Source of the DNA: Ctenosaura bakeri | Taxonomy: Eukaryota; Chordata; Lepidosauria; Squamata; Iguanidae | Assembly (NCBI GenBank): GCA_948474755.1 | Contig: CAOLHI010001804.1 | Location: 62,001-126,000 of the forward strand | Direction: 5' to 3' | Length of the DNA stretch: 64,000 nucleotides | Part shown: positions 23,101 to 36,118 of the stretch, one piece after another | Position numbering within the stretch: the first letter of the stretch is position 1 | Layout: each line of letters starts with the position of its first letter | Program-made: the position numbers and the translations under genes | Notes under the pieces: model-generated | The model's input: the letters and a program-made list of their open reading frames with translations, nothing else | What the model was told of the DNA's origin: nothing | Database searches by the model: none

Positions 23101-26100
23101 CTATTTAGTGTATTGGTACTACAACCAGCTTGCTATGTTTTTATTTTACTTTTATTCAACTTCCCAGCATATTGTGGTTTGCTATAAGCTATCCCTTTTC
23201 CTCACATTGTGTAAACAACCTGATCAATTTAGTTGGGTGTTTATTTTAGGTTTCATGTTGGTACTAAGTCTAGTTCCATCCATCTGATCAAATGCTCCTC
23301 TTATTTTTCTAAGACTCTAGAAGAATAGATGCTGCTTTGGTCTTTGGCTCTTTAAGAGTCCTGTATGTCTGAGTTTCTCCAATTCAGGCTAAATGGACAT
23401 AACCAATGTTCAGTGCTGCTGAATCTGTCTGGGCCCTGAAGGGGAATTAGGGCACTAGAAGACAGGTTACCTGGGATCTGAAAAACCTGACCCTAGATTT
23501 CCAATCACCAACATGAATTGCATCTGCTTTTATGTCAGCTAATTAACAGTTAGGACCTGCTTGCTGAATAGACCATCAGACTGAACCCTCAAAGACTTTA
23601 TCCTTTGTAACCAAATTGTTTTACATTTTGCAGATAAAATTGCTCTTAACTGTTCCATTCTAAACAGTGTTTTTATTACATTTTTTAAAAAATAAAACCA
23701 CTATTTGAAACACAATGAATACAAATATATTATAGATAAATTTATACAATACTTTTCCAAAATATTGTATGAAATTTCATGATTCTGGAAGAGAACAAAG
23801 ATACCCTAACATTGCAATGAAAGTTTTTAAAATTCAAAAATTATATATGGTCACATGCATACAGTCAGAATGATAAATTTGCGATAGTGGTGGTGAACAA
23901 ATGAAGGCTTGTATAATCACACTTCTACTTGCAGAACAATCATTTTTGTCTAAAATTTGGGAGTTCTGACTTCTAATTGGATTAACAGAAGACACAATCT
24001 AGTGAGTGCTCACTAGATTGCAAACCCTGAGGTGGGGGCTTCTGTCAAGCTAATGGATTTTTGGTACACAGAGACTCTGAAGACTCTGAACCAGGTGAAA
24101 TTAGGACTGGCAAGATGTCCACTTGGGAACAGAGCAGCTGCAGAAGATTGTGAGGCTGAGGAGGCTATCATGTGCTTTAGTGGAGGAGGGAGAGAGTGCT
24201 TTTTCATCCCTCATAAGGACATTACATTAATGTTTGCCTGGACCTCTTGTATGTAGATATTTTTATTTTCATAACATTGTTGCATATGGAAGACAAGAAG
24301 CCTTTGATTGCAGCAGCTGAAACTGTTTCCTGATGCTTAAGAGCCTTTCTGTGAAACAGAAGAATTAAAGAGGCAGTATTTTTTTTATGATTTTTGGAAT
24401 GACAAGCTAATGAAGTTAAATAACTCGATCCTTTTTTCTTTTCTTTTTTACTTTGGGATTTACTTCTATTCTTTAAAGGATATGAGTACTAGTTTTATTG
24501 TTGATTTTGTATTTGTGGACTTTGATCTGGACTCATAGAAGACTGATTTCTTTTTTCTCTCCTTAATGAACTGTTCCATTTGGCTTGTTAATTGGGTCTT
24601 TAGATTCAGATGATGATTTATTTATGTGGCCTATCAATTAGTAAGATTTTATTCTCATTTGTAAGATTGTCATGTTTGAAATTATGAAGATTGGATTTTA
24701 AAGCAATCTTTTCAGTCTGCTTGCTGGTTGACATTCTGTCAATTCATACTATCCTGAGAAAGTTTATGCAGGAACTGTTCTCTGTGTTTGGAAATACAAG
24801 CTGTCTTGTTTGCCAATATACTGAACAGTTGATGGTTATGAAATAACAACATAGGAAAAGAGAGAAAGTAATGTAATTGACTGTACTGACTCCTTTTTTC
24901 TTTTATATAAAATACGTATTAAATATTAAAATATAAAATTATAAAATAATTATGGCACTGTCCTAAGCCAGTTTTCAACTATAAAGACCAAATTTTAGAG
25001 TCTGAAGCTGTTGTGGAAACACATGATAACTTGTTTATACTTTTTGAAGAAATTGTTCTCATGAAAAGGAAGAACTACAAATCTTTGGTGGACACACTTA
25101 TCAGAAAGACTGTTCCTTCCAGCTGGCTTTTACTTATAAGAATGAAAGACGCATGACTGACTTGAGAAAAGGCCTTTCAGGACTATTCTAGTATGATGTG
25201 GTTTTTGGAAAGAAATAAAGAAAGAAGAAAGAGACATGTAAAAACCAAGACAAAAGTCTAATTATGCTGAGAAAAGGGGGCTGGATTTATTAATACTGAT
25301 TATTTCTAAGGGAGTGAGGCTGATTTGATGATAGATTTTTCAAAACTTTTAATTTTAAACTCTGATTTTTTTATTATAGCATGAGAAGCATAACTGGAGT
25401 TAACAGTTTTGCTTTGTTTCCTTTAGATGTTATTTCCTAGAAGGAGGATATTTAATTTTTTTTTTAGGGATATTACTGTTTATGGTTATTATTTTAAATT
25501 AATACAGAATAAGAGTAAGTTAGGAATGATTACTATAGAATGTAGAATAAATTAAGAATGATTTATATACCTGCTAGGAAATAAAGAATGATTGTAAGTG
25601 GCTGATAAGTTATTGTAAGTGATTACTACTAAGTTACTAAAAGTTATTTGTAATAATTAAATGTAATTACTATTAATTTTTATTTTGTTAGAATTATTAT
25701 TTTTGATGATTGCTATTATACTCTGACACTTGATAATTAGTTTAAACTAATATAGAATAAATTGATAAGCAATTACAATTAACTATAAGGGTTTTTTTTA
25801 TTAACTGATTTTGTAGGTATATAATTAGGATGATAAGAGTGATTAGCAACAAGTATTAACCCTGGTATAAATTTAAGAATTTAATGGTTAGTTTGTAACT
25901 ATTTAATATATGCTATTTGCAACAAGAGTAGGAACAATTTTTTTAGTAATTTGTAGTCTTTTTTGGTTAGTTATAGTTTGATATAGTTTGATATTTTTAG
26001 TTTTGTTAAGTATTGTTTGTTTGTTTTTTCATTTGTAGTGTATTGCTGTGTATTTTTAATTTTTTGTATTGATTTGTAGTACTGTCTTTTTATCCAATAA

Positions 26101-26860
26101 CATTTAGTTATTAAAAAATTTTTGTATAAAATGTCTAGTTGTTGGATTATACTGTTCTCTTCTGTAGTAAGTAATTTTGGCAAATAGAGCTGATTCTTTA
26201 GACCTGAGTGGTTCTAACAATTTCAACAATGCTCATTCATAAAATATGCTGTCAATAGATGGCATTAAAGTGAGCTAGGCAGTAGCTAGGCCGTAGGCAT
26301 ATTCCTCAGATTTTAGGGGAAATTAATACTGCAATTGCTGACAGCTGCCAAACTGTCTTATTACAAAATGGTAAGAATGCCATTAAGAGGGACGGTCAGA
26401 ACATAAATTTGGATTTACTTGTAGATACTTGGATGATCTGCATTGGATCACCAAGGATTTTTAAATCTCATTCATTCAACAAGAGCAGTAACAAAACGAA
26501 TGCTGTCCTTTAAGTTAATATTTAGAAAATGAACAAAGCCTGGGACAATGAATGAATGGTTTATGTGGAAGACTGTAGGTTCTAATACTCAAAATCGGTT
26601 TCTGGACTCAGAATTCTTTAAATTAATATGTGTTGCACTTTTGTACTAGACTCCAGTTAGTAGAACTCATGTTTCAAATTAAACAAAAATAGATACAGCA
26701 AGACTGGAGTCCATCCATCACAATACAAAAGCACCATCTTGTTGTGCTATTTTGATATTTTCGGGGCGTGAGCAAAAAAGCAAACAGAATAATATCTCTG
26801 CCTTTGAAGCAATTTCTTCACATTTCAATTTCTTAAAATCATCTCTATGTGATTTTGTTT
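20190..26860. other. 6.7-kb stretch without recognised genes; AT-rich in its second half
   Basis: No ORF here carries a recognisable domain on either strand. 24890-26200 is strongly AT-rich with loosely repeated GTAATTA/TAAGTTA words. The only discrete structure seen is the palindrome at 23995-24020. In human the gene beyond SNHG10 is SYNE3; no exon of it was recognised here. Confidence 0.45.
23995..24020. repeat. 26-bp palindrome
   Basis: CAATCTAGTGAG and its exact reverse complement are separated by TG. Confidence 0.9.
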
Positions 26861-26861
26861 T

Positions 26862-28485
26862 TCATAGAATTGGAAGGTCCCTATGGGCCATCAGGTCCAA
26901 TTCCGTGCTCAGTATATGATCTCCAGCAACAGCACTCCCAGCAGGTAGCTAGCTGTCTAGCATCTTTTAGAAGACATCCAGAAGAGAGCTCACAACCTCT
27001 CTAAGCAATTGGTTCCATTGCCAAACTGCTCCCTTGTCAAGGATTTCCCTCTAATGTTTAACCGAAATCTACTATCTTGTAGCTTAAAACCATTAGACCT
27101 AGTTTCTACCATCTCAGGCAAAACAAATCTACACCTTCCTCTTTGTGTCAATTCTTGGGATATTTAAAGGGCGCAATCATGTCACCCTTCTGTCACCAAG
27201 CTGAACATGCCCAGCTCCCTCAACCTTTCCTCATGTTTTGTCCTCCATACCACTTATCTTCCTCACTGCCCTTCTATGAACTCACTCCAGCTTGTCTATA
27301 TCCTTCTTAAGTTGAGACACTCGGAACTGAATGCAGTACTATAGATGAGGCCTAGATAGTGCGAAATATAGTGGGGCTCTTTTCCCCTCAGCATGAAAGC
27401 TATACATGTATCAATGCAGGATAAGGTAACATTTGCCTTCTTTCCTGTAGCATCCTACTGCTTGCTCACATTAAACTTAGGATCAACAAAGTCCTTTCCA
27501 CATGTAGTACTGCTTAACTACCTGTACATTTGATTTCGGTGGCCTAAATGTGGAATTTCACATTTGACCCCACTGAATTTCGTTTCATTAATTTCAGCCC
27601 AATTTTCTGGTTTATTAGGGTCTTTTTGAATTCTGTTCGTATCTTTCAATTGAATTGTCATCCACAAATTTGATAATAATTCCCTCTACCCCATCATCTA
27701 AATTATTGATAAAAGTATTGAAGAGAGTTGGCCACAGAACAGAATCCTGTGGCACTCCGTTTGGCAAGATTTCTTTTTGACAAGCCAATGCTGGCTCCTC
27801 CTAATTTGCTTTGTCATCAGGATGCTTGCAAACAGACTCTTGTATAATCCATTCTAATATTTTTATTGGTATTAAGGTTAGGTTGACTGGCCTCTAGTTT
27901 CAAAGACTTTCTCTTATACAGAGAGAGACAGTGTTTGCCCTTCTGCAATCCTCTGGGACCTCATCTATTCTCCAAGATTTCTCAAAAATGATGACAAGTG
28001 GTTATGTGAATATGTCAGAAAGTTCCTCCAATACTCTTGAGATGCAGTTTGGCCCTGAACTTTAAACTCATTTAAGTTAGCTAGGTGATTTCCTGATTAT
28101 TTCCTTATCAGACTTGATTTGCAACCTGGACTCTGCCAAAATCTTTGCTGATGGATAGAAACCCACAGTCCTCTTTTTTTAAGGTGAGGGAATGTAGTAA
28201 AATAGGTATTGAGCACTTCCACCTTTTCATTGTGTACTTGTTCCTTATTTGCCTAGCCAGTCTCAACTCATTTGGAGCTATAGCTTTCCTTACACCATTC
28301 CTGCAAACTTAGGGTATAAATCTATATTCTTCCTTGATGATTTGTCTTTCCTTCCATTCATTATGCTCTGTTTTCTTTTCATTTCCTCTGTGAGTTTATT
28401 GTGCAGCCACATAGGCTTTTTTGAATGCTTCTCATTTATTGTCTTCCATGGAATTGTGATTGTGCTTTTACTAATTCCTTGATTT
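26862..28485 (-). mobile_element. Old CR1 LINE on the minus strand
   Basis: It begins with the reverse CR1 3' end (CATAGAATTGGAAGGTCCCTATGGGCCATC). It continues through the reversed thumb region (AGCTCCCTCAACCTTTCC) and reversed RT (AATCCTGTGGCACTCCGTTTGG; GACAAGCCAATGCTGGCTCC) to about the endonuclease/RT connector near 28480. No frame is intact. Confidence 0.85.
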
Positions 28486-28559
28486 AAAAAAAAAATTAAT
28501 TATAATACAAACGAATTCACAACAGCAGAAAATAAGAAAAAGAAAAAAACTACATAAAC
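28486..28559 (-). mobile_element. 3' end of the L1 split by the hAT-ended block
   Basis: The minus strand is pyrimidine-rich (GTTTTTTTCTTTTTC...), as in squamate L1 3' UTRs. It continues the 3' UTR at 32267-32587 once the 28560-32266 block is removed. Confidence 0.4.
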
Positions 28560-28689
28560 CAGTGATTCTTAACTTTTTCTTTACCACAGACCCCTTTAAA
28601 TATCTCTTGTTGCTGTAGTATTTATTCAATTCTTCTTGAGCTTTCATGATAGAGTTCAGAGTATATCTTTTTTGATGTAATGTAAATAC

Positions 28690-29111
28690 TGTCATGCCCA
28701 AAATATAGCAGAGATTGCTCCCACAGCTTTGGAAGCGTGCCCAGCAACAGAGAATATCTTAGCAGCAATGCACTGTAGCCAGGAAAAACTCACCCACACC
28801 AATTGTTCTCTTCCATCAAGGAGGCAATTTATTCTTGAGTTACAATGTGTACATATTTACAAGAATCTCCAGAAGGCATTCCAGCATCCCTTTGCTTGCT
28901 CTTTCCGACAGAGCCTCCAGCAGACACGTCAGGCACTGTGTGAAACTTGTTGGCTAGCTCTCAGCTACATTATACCCACACTAGCTGATGCAATCCTGCC
29001 AGCCTTTGCATTCTCCCCACGCCTGATGCAACCTTCTCCCCTGGTTGCTCATCAGCATGACTCAGCATGACTCAGCTGAAGTCACATGGCTTTTCACAGG
29101 TGCACTTAACA
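28690..29111 (-). mobile_element. Possible solo LTR (422 bp)
   Basis: On the minus strand it starts TGTTAAGTGC and ends GGGCATGACA (TG...CA), with an AATAAA signal about two-thirds along. A duplicated GCATGACTCA is present at 29055-29077. No matching target duplication was found, so the limits are tentative. Confidence 0.4.
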
Positions 29112-29149
29112 CCCCACATCACAAAGTATTTTCTACAGGTTTGGTCCAA

Positions 29150-29867
29150 CTCCCTCAGTTCAACACCACCTATACATAATTCCATTTTTCTTTAACGTCT
29201 CTGTTAGAAAATAATATTTCTTCTTTTTTAGAACCTATGAGGGGATATCCTTAAATATCTGCAATTCTTTACCTTCAACCACATTTTTTTGAGTATCTTT
29301 GTTGTATCACTAAGTCTTTGACTCTTTCAGAAAGTATATCACTACATCTCGGGGTACATTTTTCTTCTTAGCTATAAAAGAGTTTACTCTGAACACCTTA
29401 TCGATCTCTAGGTCTAATTGTTCCATATTCCACCCTGTAAAGTCAGATAATGATTACATAGTTCCTCTCGTCAAGTCTCTTCCAAGCCTCTTATTTTCAA
29501 ACATTTTTCTCTTAAGTTTAATTTCTGTATTTCTGTACTGCTGTTCTGTATTTGTTAATCTTTTTTCAAATTCCGGTGTTTCTTTTTCTAATTTAACTGT
29601 CCTATGCTGTAAGTCATCAATCTTTTGATTCATTATCTTCATATCTTTTATTATATTTTCCCATTTTTGATCTATATTTCCCATCTCTTCTTTCAGATCT
29701 TCAATATCATTAGACATTTTCCTCATTTCTTTTTTGAAATCCTCTCTAAGCCTTCTCATTCCTCCAAATATTGATACCCCAAATTCCATCATTTTTGCTT
29801 GTTCTTCCATTTTTAGATGTTTTTGTGATAGTTGTGATAGTACAGCTTTTCTAGTTCCTGATGCCAT
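29150..29867 (-). pseudogene. L1 ORF1 (coiled-coil nucleic-acid-binding protein), truncated
   Basis: From ATG at 29867 the frame is open to 29454 and encodes a heptad-rich coiled coil (LREDFKKEMRKMSNDIEDLK and onward). Beyond a stop, the RNA-binding C-terminal part is still visible in pieces near 29340-29440 (IDKVFRVNSFIAKKKNVPRD). The protein trimerises and binds L1 RNA in intact elements. The 3' rest of this L1 is missing. Confidence 0.75.
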
Positions 29868-32134
29868 CTTTGTCTTTCAGTTTTTTTATTTAGTATTATT
29901 TCTTCACCAATAGTCTATATCAATGTTACATAGTAAATTGTTTCTTTATATGTTCTTTGTATCTTTATATAAATTAATTAGTTAAGTATTTGAGTGTATT
30001 AGTCCAGTCAGATATTTCAAATTAATTAGATTATCCTCATATCAACCAAATCGAAACAGAAATTTCAGATTGATTAGTTTATATTTTCGTATCTTTCTGT
30101 ATACTAAACTTTATATTGTATATCAGTATCAGTATATCAGTATCATCATCATCATCTGTAATAATTAGAGCAAATGTAATCAAACCCAAAATTTCATTAT
30201 ACCCACTTATAATAAATTCTTCTTGGCTATTCCATGTAATCTCATTGATTATTTAACAAACAATTATCCTTCGATATCATTCAGTTTCTTTGGATTTCAA
30301 GTCTTTTTATACACCAATATAAATTAATTATTGAGTTCAACAATCAAAAGTCTTGTGTAAATATATAAATTTCCTTGTATCCCTTTATAATAAATTCATC
30401 TTGAATATTCCCTGTAATCTCATTAATTAACTGGCAAACAAATATCCTTCAATATCATTCAGTTCCCTTCATTTCTGAACCTTCTTTCTTATAAATCAAT
30501 ATATTTCTCTTATTAATAAGTTGTCAATGTGTTTCTCTTACAACTTTATCAAGTTCAACAATCAGTAGTCTTATGTGCATATATATTCTGTATGACAAAT
30601 ATACTATACTAGTATACAGCATAGTATATGTTATACTATATATATATATACATACTGTATAGTCTATAATATAAATGTACTATACTATATTATGTATACT
30701 AGATATATGACATATACTATATGACAAATAGCGAGAGAAAAAGAGAAACAAGAGAGGGAAGAGAGAATTTAGGTCCTAAAGGTGGATATAAATCTATAGT
30801 TATTAAATATTACAGTCTGAAGATATTTCCTCTGTCTCCCCGGGGTTAAAAGGGATGGTAGTCCCAACAATTCTTCTATTCCCAAACAGTATTCTGTTTT
30901 TCACTTTCTCTTTTCTTCTTGTATTTTAGTTGTCACTATTGTTCACAATTTTAAACATGTTTTAAACACATTCCATTCATCCAGTTGTCACTGATTTTCT
31001 TCTAGCTTTTGAGTTCCAGTTTCATTCCAATTTCATTGACTTAGCAGATTTCTCTGTTTTCCCTTTATTCTTTAAGTTATTATAGTCCGTCCATAAACCC
31101 AAGTTTTCTTTTATTTAAGCTGACACACTGTCTCAGTCACAGAATAGTTGATATTTTCTTTTCCTTTGTTTTCTTTTGTTATTACTGGAATTCCATTTTC
31201 GCGTTTATTTTGTTTTGTGAAATGAATTAACAATTCCAACCACACTTTTCCTTTCTTTTCCTTTTTTTTCATCCCAATGTTTGTAATATTCCAATGTCCC
31301 AATGCTTATAATGTAAATTAGTTACTAATCAAGATTCAGTTCCAAATTCAGAGAAGTCTTAAATCATATATTTGGCAGTTTTATTTGCCACTTTTAACCA
31401 CTCCTTCAATACATTGCATTTTTGACAGGCGAGACAGAATCAAACGATGCCTCAAGGCTCAGGCTTCAAGCCTTGAACCAATTTCTTCTTTTACTTTTCT
31501 CTTCTTTTACTGCCCCCCCATACTTACTCCTTCAGAAGACCTTGAGGGGATTAACACCTGGCTGTTCCCTTTTACCTCATCAAAGGGTGACTTGTGATGT
31601 TAAATTCCATTTTGGAAATTCAATGCAGATTGCTCCTTGTGCTGGATATTCTTTACTGAAGTTCCAACAGAAAAGTTAGTGATTTCTACATTTCTCTTAC
31701 TCAGTCTTTAGAAGTGGTGGCGAGAGTTCCTCCCAAACGGAACCCTTTAAGGTAATGGCAGCTTGTCGGACCCCTTCAGTGTTTTCGATGTCCTTCTCCC
31801 ATTGTCTTTGGATGCCTGCACTGGCTATCGGCCCCCTCAAGCACCTCTGGACCCTCTCTCCCAAGAGAGTGCTTGCCCCATTATTTTTAAAGAGAAAAAA
31901 ATAGCGGGTTCCCGATCTTACAGGGCAACAGTCTACCCGCAGCTCTGCAGGAGACTGCCCAGCTCCTCGCCACAGCCACCAGAAGTCCCAAGACTTAAGA
32001 TCTAAAACCCTGAAGTGCATCAAATATTTAAAGTTGCTCATCAAAGGGTCTTTAGATTTGGAGAGAAGGGAGAAGTAGTCCGAGCACACAGTCCTATTAT
32101 AATATTTTTGCCGTAATGATTCAATACAAATGCA
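29868..32134 (-). mobile_element. L1 5' UTR region with tandem monomers
   Basis: This lies upstream of the L1 ORF1 on the minus strand. It is AT-rich, with two diverged tandem units (30207-30372 and 30378-30585) and a TATA-rich run at 30600-30720. The distal end (31700-32000) is GC-richer and reads GGGACTTCTGGTGGCTGTGG on the minus strand, suggestive of an L1 promoter start. Confidence 0.55.
30207..30585. repeat. Two diverged tandem units in the L1 5' UTR
   Basis: Both units contain TATAATAAATTC, CTGTAATCTCATT (TGTAATCTCATTG in the first), ATATCATTCAGTT and AGTTCAACAATCA in the same order, about 170-200 bp apart. Confidence 0.65.
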
Positions 32135-32136
32135 TT

Positions 32137-32172
<36 letters not shown>

Positions 32173-32174
32173 TC
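32135..32174. repeat. (TTTC)n microsatellite
   Basis: About ten perfect TTTC units. Confidence 0.95.
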
Positions 32175-32266
32175 ATTCCATTTTAACTGTAAAAGCTCAT
32201 AGCATTTCTTCAAGCCATCAAGGACCGCCTGTGAAGACACTACGGACTACAGGTTAAGAATCACTG

Positions 32267-32587
32267 ACAAACAATATATATGTGTAACTAAAACTAAGCT
32301 AAACTAATCTGAACTAAAACTAAGACATAATACTAAAACACATAACTAAAACACTAATCTGTTACCATAAACACAAGCTGACTACACTAACTAAAACACA
32401 AAAGAACTGTGACTACATACTCACAAATTATAATGAGAGAAAAACTGATTAATGGAATGTGTTTTATTCTACCATTACAGATTCAATTAAATTCAACTTA
32501 CTAGAATTATTAGTTGACATAACCACAGATTGTTACATCATTAGGTTTCTTAATGCTCAAAAAGATCCATAAATAGTTTCCAGTCTT
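32267..32587 (-). mobile_element. L1 ORF2 last residues and 3' UTR, between the hAT block and the DIRS element
   Basis: At the right end the minus strand encodes KDWKLFMDLFEH, which fits the end of L1 ORF2 and continues the ORF2 fragment at 44199-44720. The rest is a 3' UTR with a loose ACTAAAACTAAG tandem (32285-32405). Confidence 0.55.
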
Positions 32588-32745
32588 TGTGGTCTCTGCC
32601 TCAGATAGTGGGTTCTTTGTGCCTGCACAGAACCCCTGTTGATAAATTCTAGAGCTGAGTTGCTTGGTGGGAACCCTTCTCCCTCCTGCATACTACGCTT
32701 GCCTAATCCCACCAAGCTAACATCTCCTCAGTTTCTCTCCATCCA
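32588..32745 (+). repeat. DIRS 5' inverted terminal repeat
   Basis: It begins GTGGTCTCTG and holds GGGTTCTTTGTGCC, AACCCCTGTTG and AACATCTCCTCA, each matched in reverse complement at 44015-44160. Confidence 0.75.
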
Positions 32746-32920
32746 CCAAATGGCTTGCTTCTGTTGGTGTGTCTGGAGTTGAGTAATATTTCTCTTACTC
32801 TTTCTCCTGCTCTTTCATGCATCTTTACCCTTTTCTTCATTCTCTTATTTGCTTCTATTTCTCTTATTTCTCTTCTAAAAAAGTCCCCTTCCCCCCTTTA
32901 CTTACCTTCTTCCCTCCCGC

Positions 32921-34728
32921 ATGGCCTCTACTTCTCTCTTTAAGCACTGTAAGAATTGTGGCCACAAGGTCTCCCTTTTGGATGCCCATACAAAATGTGT
33001 CTACTCTCTAGGACAGGGACATAATGTTTAACATTGTAAGATCTACCAAGAATTTACCTTGCAGGCTCTGAAAAATGAAGCCTCTCACTTGAAGTTGTTC
33101 TGTTAGGAGCAGTCTCTCTGGGTAAAGGAGCAAGCAGCGGCTACTAAGGCTCTTTTTGTGGACTTAACTACAGTGTCAAAGATGGGAAACTCTTCTAGAT
33201 GGCCATTGGTATCAGTACTGGTCTCAGTACCGACCACCTTGGTACTGAAGGCTTCATCTTCATCTTTTTCTGTGCAGCCTGCCAGGATGATGTCCACTGC
33301 TACCGCTGCTCCACAACTTGCTTTGGACCAAGGTGACAAAGGATCTTCAGTTTCCTCAGTGACCTCTGTTTTTCCTCAGGACAAAGTAATAAAGCATGCT
33401 ACTAAGTACCCCTCAGTACCAAAAGACAAAAAACAACAACCCTGATGTGTGTCATGCTTCAGTTTCAGTCTTGGTACCAGCTGCATCTGTGCTTGCTGTG
33501 GTTCCTCTGTGGCTGCTCATATTGCTGTGTCATCACCTTCAGTACTGGTAGTACAGGTGGAAACTGAGTACTCTGAGCCCCTCTTCTTACCAGACTCCCT
33601 GCGAAGGCACGGTCATACATAGCCTACTTCTACTCCAGGCTCCTGGCATTGTGACACTTGAGACCAATTATCTATTGCAATGAACAGACCTCATCACCTT
33701 GATGCAATCAGGATCAACCTCATCCTCAGTCTCCATACTGAGACTAAGCCCTACATGAAGACTCTCTCTTTACCTCTATATCTTACCTTAGTAGATACCA
33801 AAGGGAGCATCCATGAAGAGAACCACCGAGGTCATGCCACTCATTCTCACCTTGGTACTGGAATTGCTTATCACTGAGACATTCAGTACTGGTCTCCCCA
33901 ATGCTCAGTATCTCAGTACTGATCTCATTCAGCATCTCATTCTTAGTTGCTACAGGTTTGGTTATGGCCAGAGGTTCCCTGTTTTCTTTCACCGCATAGA
34001 TATCAGTTTTCTCCTCCTTCCACCTAAGACTTCCATCTCTGTTCTCTGGACTGTGTTAGAACTTCCTCATTACATGATGTATCTCTTTCACCTGGCATGA
34101 CAGCCACAGTATCAAAGCCTCCTGCTCTGATCCAGACATCAGTACCAATGACCACAACTGTCTACATGGTCACTGTGGTGGGCCCTTCGGTTCTATTTCC
34201 AAAAGCTCCTGTGGCACCTTCACTCTGGCTCATCCTCTGAGGATTATGACTTTGATCCATCCTTGCTGGAGTTGCCTCCCCGTCTACAGCTTCACCTCCA
34301 ACTGCTGTAGATGATTCCACTGTGGAGGCTGCCCCGAGGATGTGAAGCAGTTTGGGGACATAATTCTGAGGATGACTAAGGCAACAGGTGTGGACATCTC
34401 AACATCCCCTGCACCTCTTTCAGACCCTGTCTTTCACACTGTGAATACTCAGGCTTCTATGCCAGCTACCATTCCTTTCCTCTCAGCCTCATAAGATGTC
34501 ATTAAATAGGCCAGGATGCAGCTACCTGTGCTTCCTCCTATCTCACATCTCTGGAGTACCTCTGTAAGATAATAGCATCAGGATGAGTCTTAGCTATTTA
34601 CACATCCTATCCCCAATTCTGTTTCTGTTGAGGCATCTCAAATGGAGGAAAGAACATGCACTTTGCCCTACTTTACAAGGAGAATAGGCGACTGGACTTT
34701 TCCAGCAGGCAATTTTACTCCACAGCTG
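32921..34728 (+). pseudogene. DIRS gag-like ORF with Cys/His finger (N-terminal part)
   Basis: From ATG at 32921 the frame shows C-x2-C (HCKNCGHKV), D-x-H-x4-C and LGQGH, then a stop replacing a codon, then HCKIYQEFTLQALKNE. This is the zinc-finger pattern of vertebrate DIRS first ORFs. A Ser/Thr/Pro-rich linker follows (33160-33420). The frame reaches RQFYSTA just before the ERV and resumes after it at 42389. Confidence 0.65.
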
Positions 34729-35619
34729 TGTTACCCTGATCTCTGGGGGTCCCGGGAGGGACACCTAAATAACCAAACAACAACACACTTTGGGGAGAAT
34801 TAGCTAGAGCACTCACTAAAGCTAGTGAGAAGCAGGGTAACTTAGCAGGATCTTGCAACCCAGCGTCTACGGGGTCAGATCAGTCAAGCAGTCAGACAGT
34901 TTACAAATAGCAAAAATGACGTTTTATTAAATACAGACAAATATTAAAGACACCGCAATCACACAGATAACTAAGGAATCAGAGAGTGACTTGAAATACG
35001 GATTTTTCGAGGGAAATGGGTGATACAAGACCTGTCTCATAGTCCTGGACCTTGAGAGCGAAGTTGGGGTGCGAAGAAGAAGCTCAGCACATTTAGCTGA
35101 GGGGAGCTCACGAAGCAGAGCGGCGGCAAGCTGGATGGAACTCAGGAACGATCTGAGGAAGGTCTTGGAATGAGGGGGTTTTATAGGGTGAATTGTGACT
35201 GCAGGCCATACCTTACTCGGTGAGAACAATACGATTTAAGAACGGGACAAAGCTTTGGAAAGGTCAGAATTTAGCATGATTGACTTAGAGCCAAATTAAC
35301 AATAGTGTAGCCAGTATGCAAAAGCGGAGCGCTTAGTACAGCTTTGTCAGGTTACCTGCTTGGGGCAGGGAGCCTTTGTTAGTATCGCACATATGCAATG
35401 AGGTGTTTGCCGGAGAGGTCCCTGAAACGACGAACTGGCTTTATCTGGCCTGCCTGGGTGGAGAATGGAATGTCCAGCAATTATCGGCCGTGCCTGTTTA
35501 CGTGCTTGTCCAGTGGCCTCACAAACACGTGGAGCGGGGATGGCAGAGGAAAGCCAAATCGTTTGATATCAAAAGAGATATCGTGTGCTATCTCCGGGTA
35601 GGCCTGAACCACAGTAACA
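34729..35619 (-). repeat. ERV-A 3' LTR (891 bp)
   Basis: It is complete. On the minus strand U3 starts TGTTACTGTGG. There is a TATAAAA box at 35185-35179 and an AATAAA signal at 34928-34923. A G-run polypurine tract (complement of 35620-35636) directly precedes it in the provirus. Confidence 0.85.
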
Positions 35620-36082
35620 ACCCCCCCCCCGAAAATGGACAGTATTGGAACGATATCAGACATTTTCCAATTAAACATTTCAAAACAAATTTAGCGCCGA
35701 ATGGAGGTCTACAGACTCCGGGGTTGTATCACTTCTATGAGCAAAAGGCTTTTTACAACATTCCTGTCTAGTAAGAGGCATTCCTTGTCTAATAAAATCT
35801 AAACATAGCCACATTCACACAGACAAACATCAATTTCAAAGTCATGGCAGTGGAAGCAATATCAACATCAATAGTAGCAATAGCAATTAATGGTGACTAA
35901 TGAAAGAACCCTCCCGCCAATGGAGAAAGGCAATATAGCGAAACAAAATGAAATAATCAGTGAAGTACTGTAAATCCAATGCAGGGTCTGGCAATGGAAG
36001 TAATCCAAGGAGCAATCAGTTCAATGTGCGTAATGGAATGAGAGTTTGTAGTCCGGGGGAGGTGAGGTGCAAGCAAAAATCT

Positions 36083-36118
<36 letters not shown>

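Larger units (their letters stand above)
28560..32266. mobile_element. hAT-ended block (3.7 kb) containing later insertions
   Basis: CAGTGATTCTTAAC at 28560 and its exact complement GTTAAGAATCACTG ending at 32266 form 14-bp perfect inverted termini. The flanking 8-mers (ACATAAAC and ACAAACAA) agree at five of eight positions. Only the arms (about 28560-28689 and 32175-32266) look hAT-derived. The interior is an LTR and the 5' part of an L1. Confidence 0.55.

Noticed and set aside
31697..32176. 159-residue minus-strand ORF starting with repeated KERK units
   Set aside because: Its start is translated (TTTC)n microsatellite and the rest is L1 5' UTR.
35376..35771. 131-residue plus-strand ORF
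   Set aside because: It lies across the end of the ERV-A LTR, opposite to the provirus, and shows no similarity to any viral or host protein.
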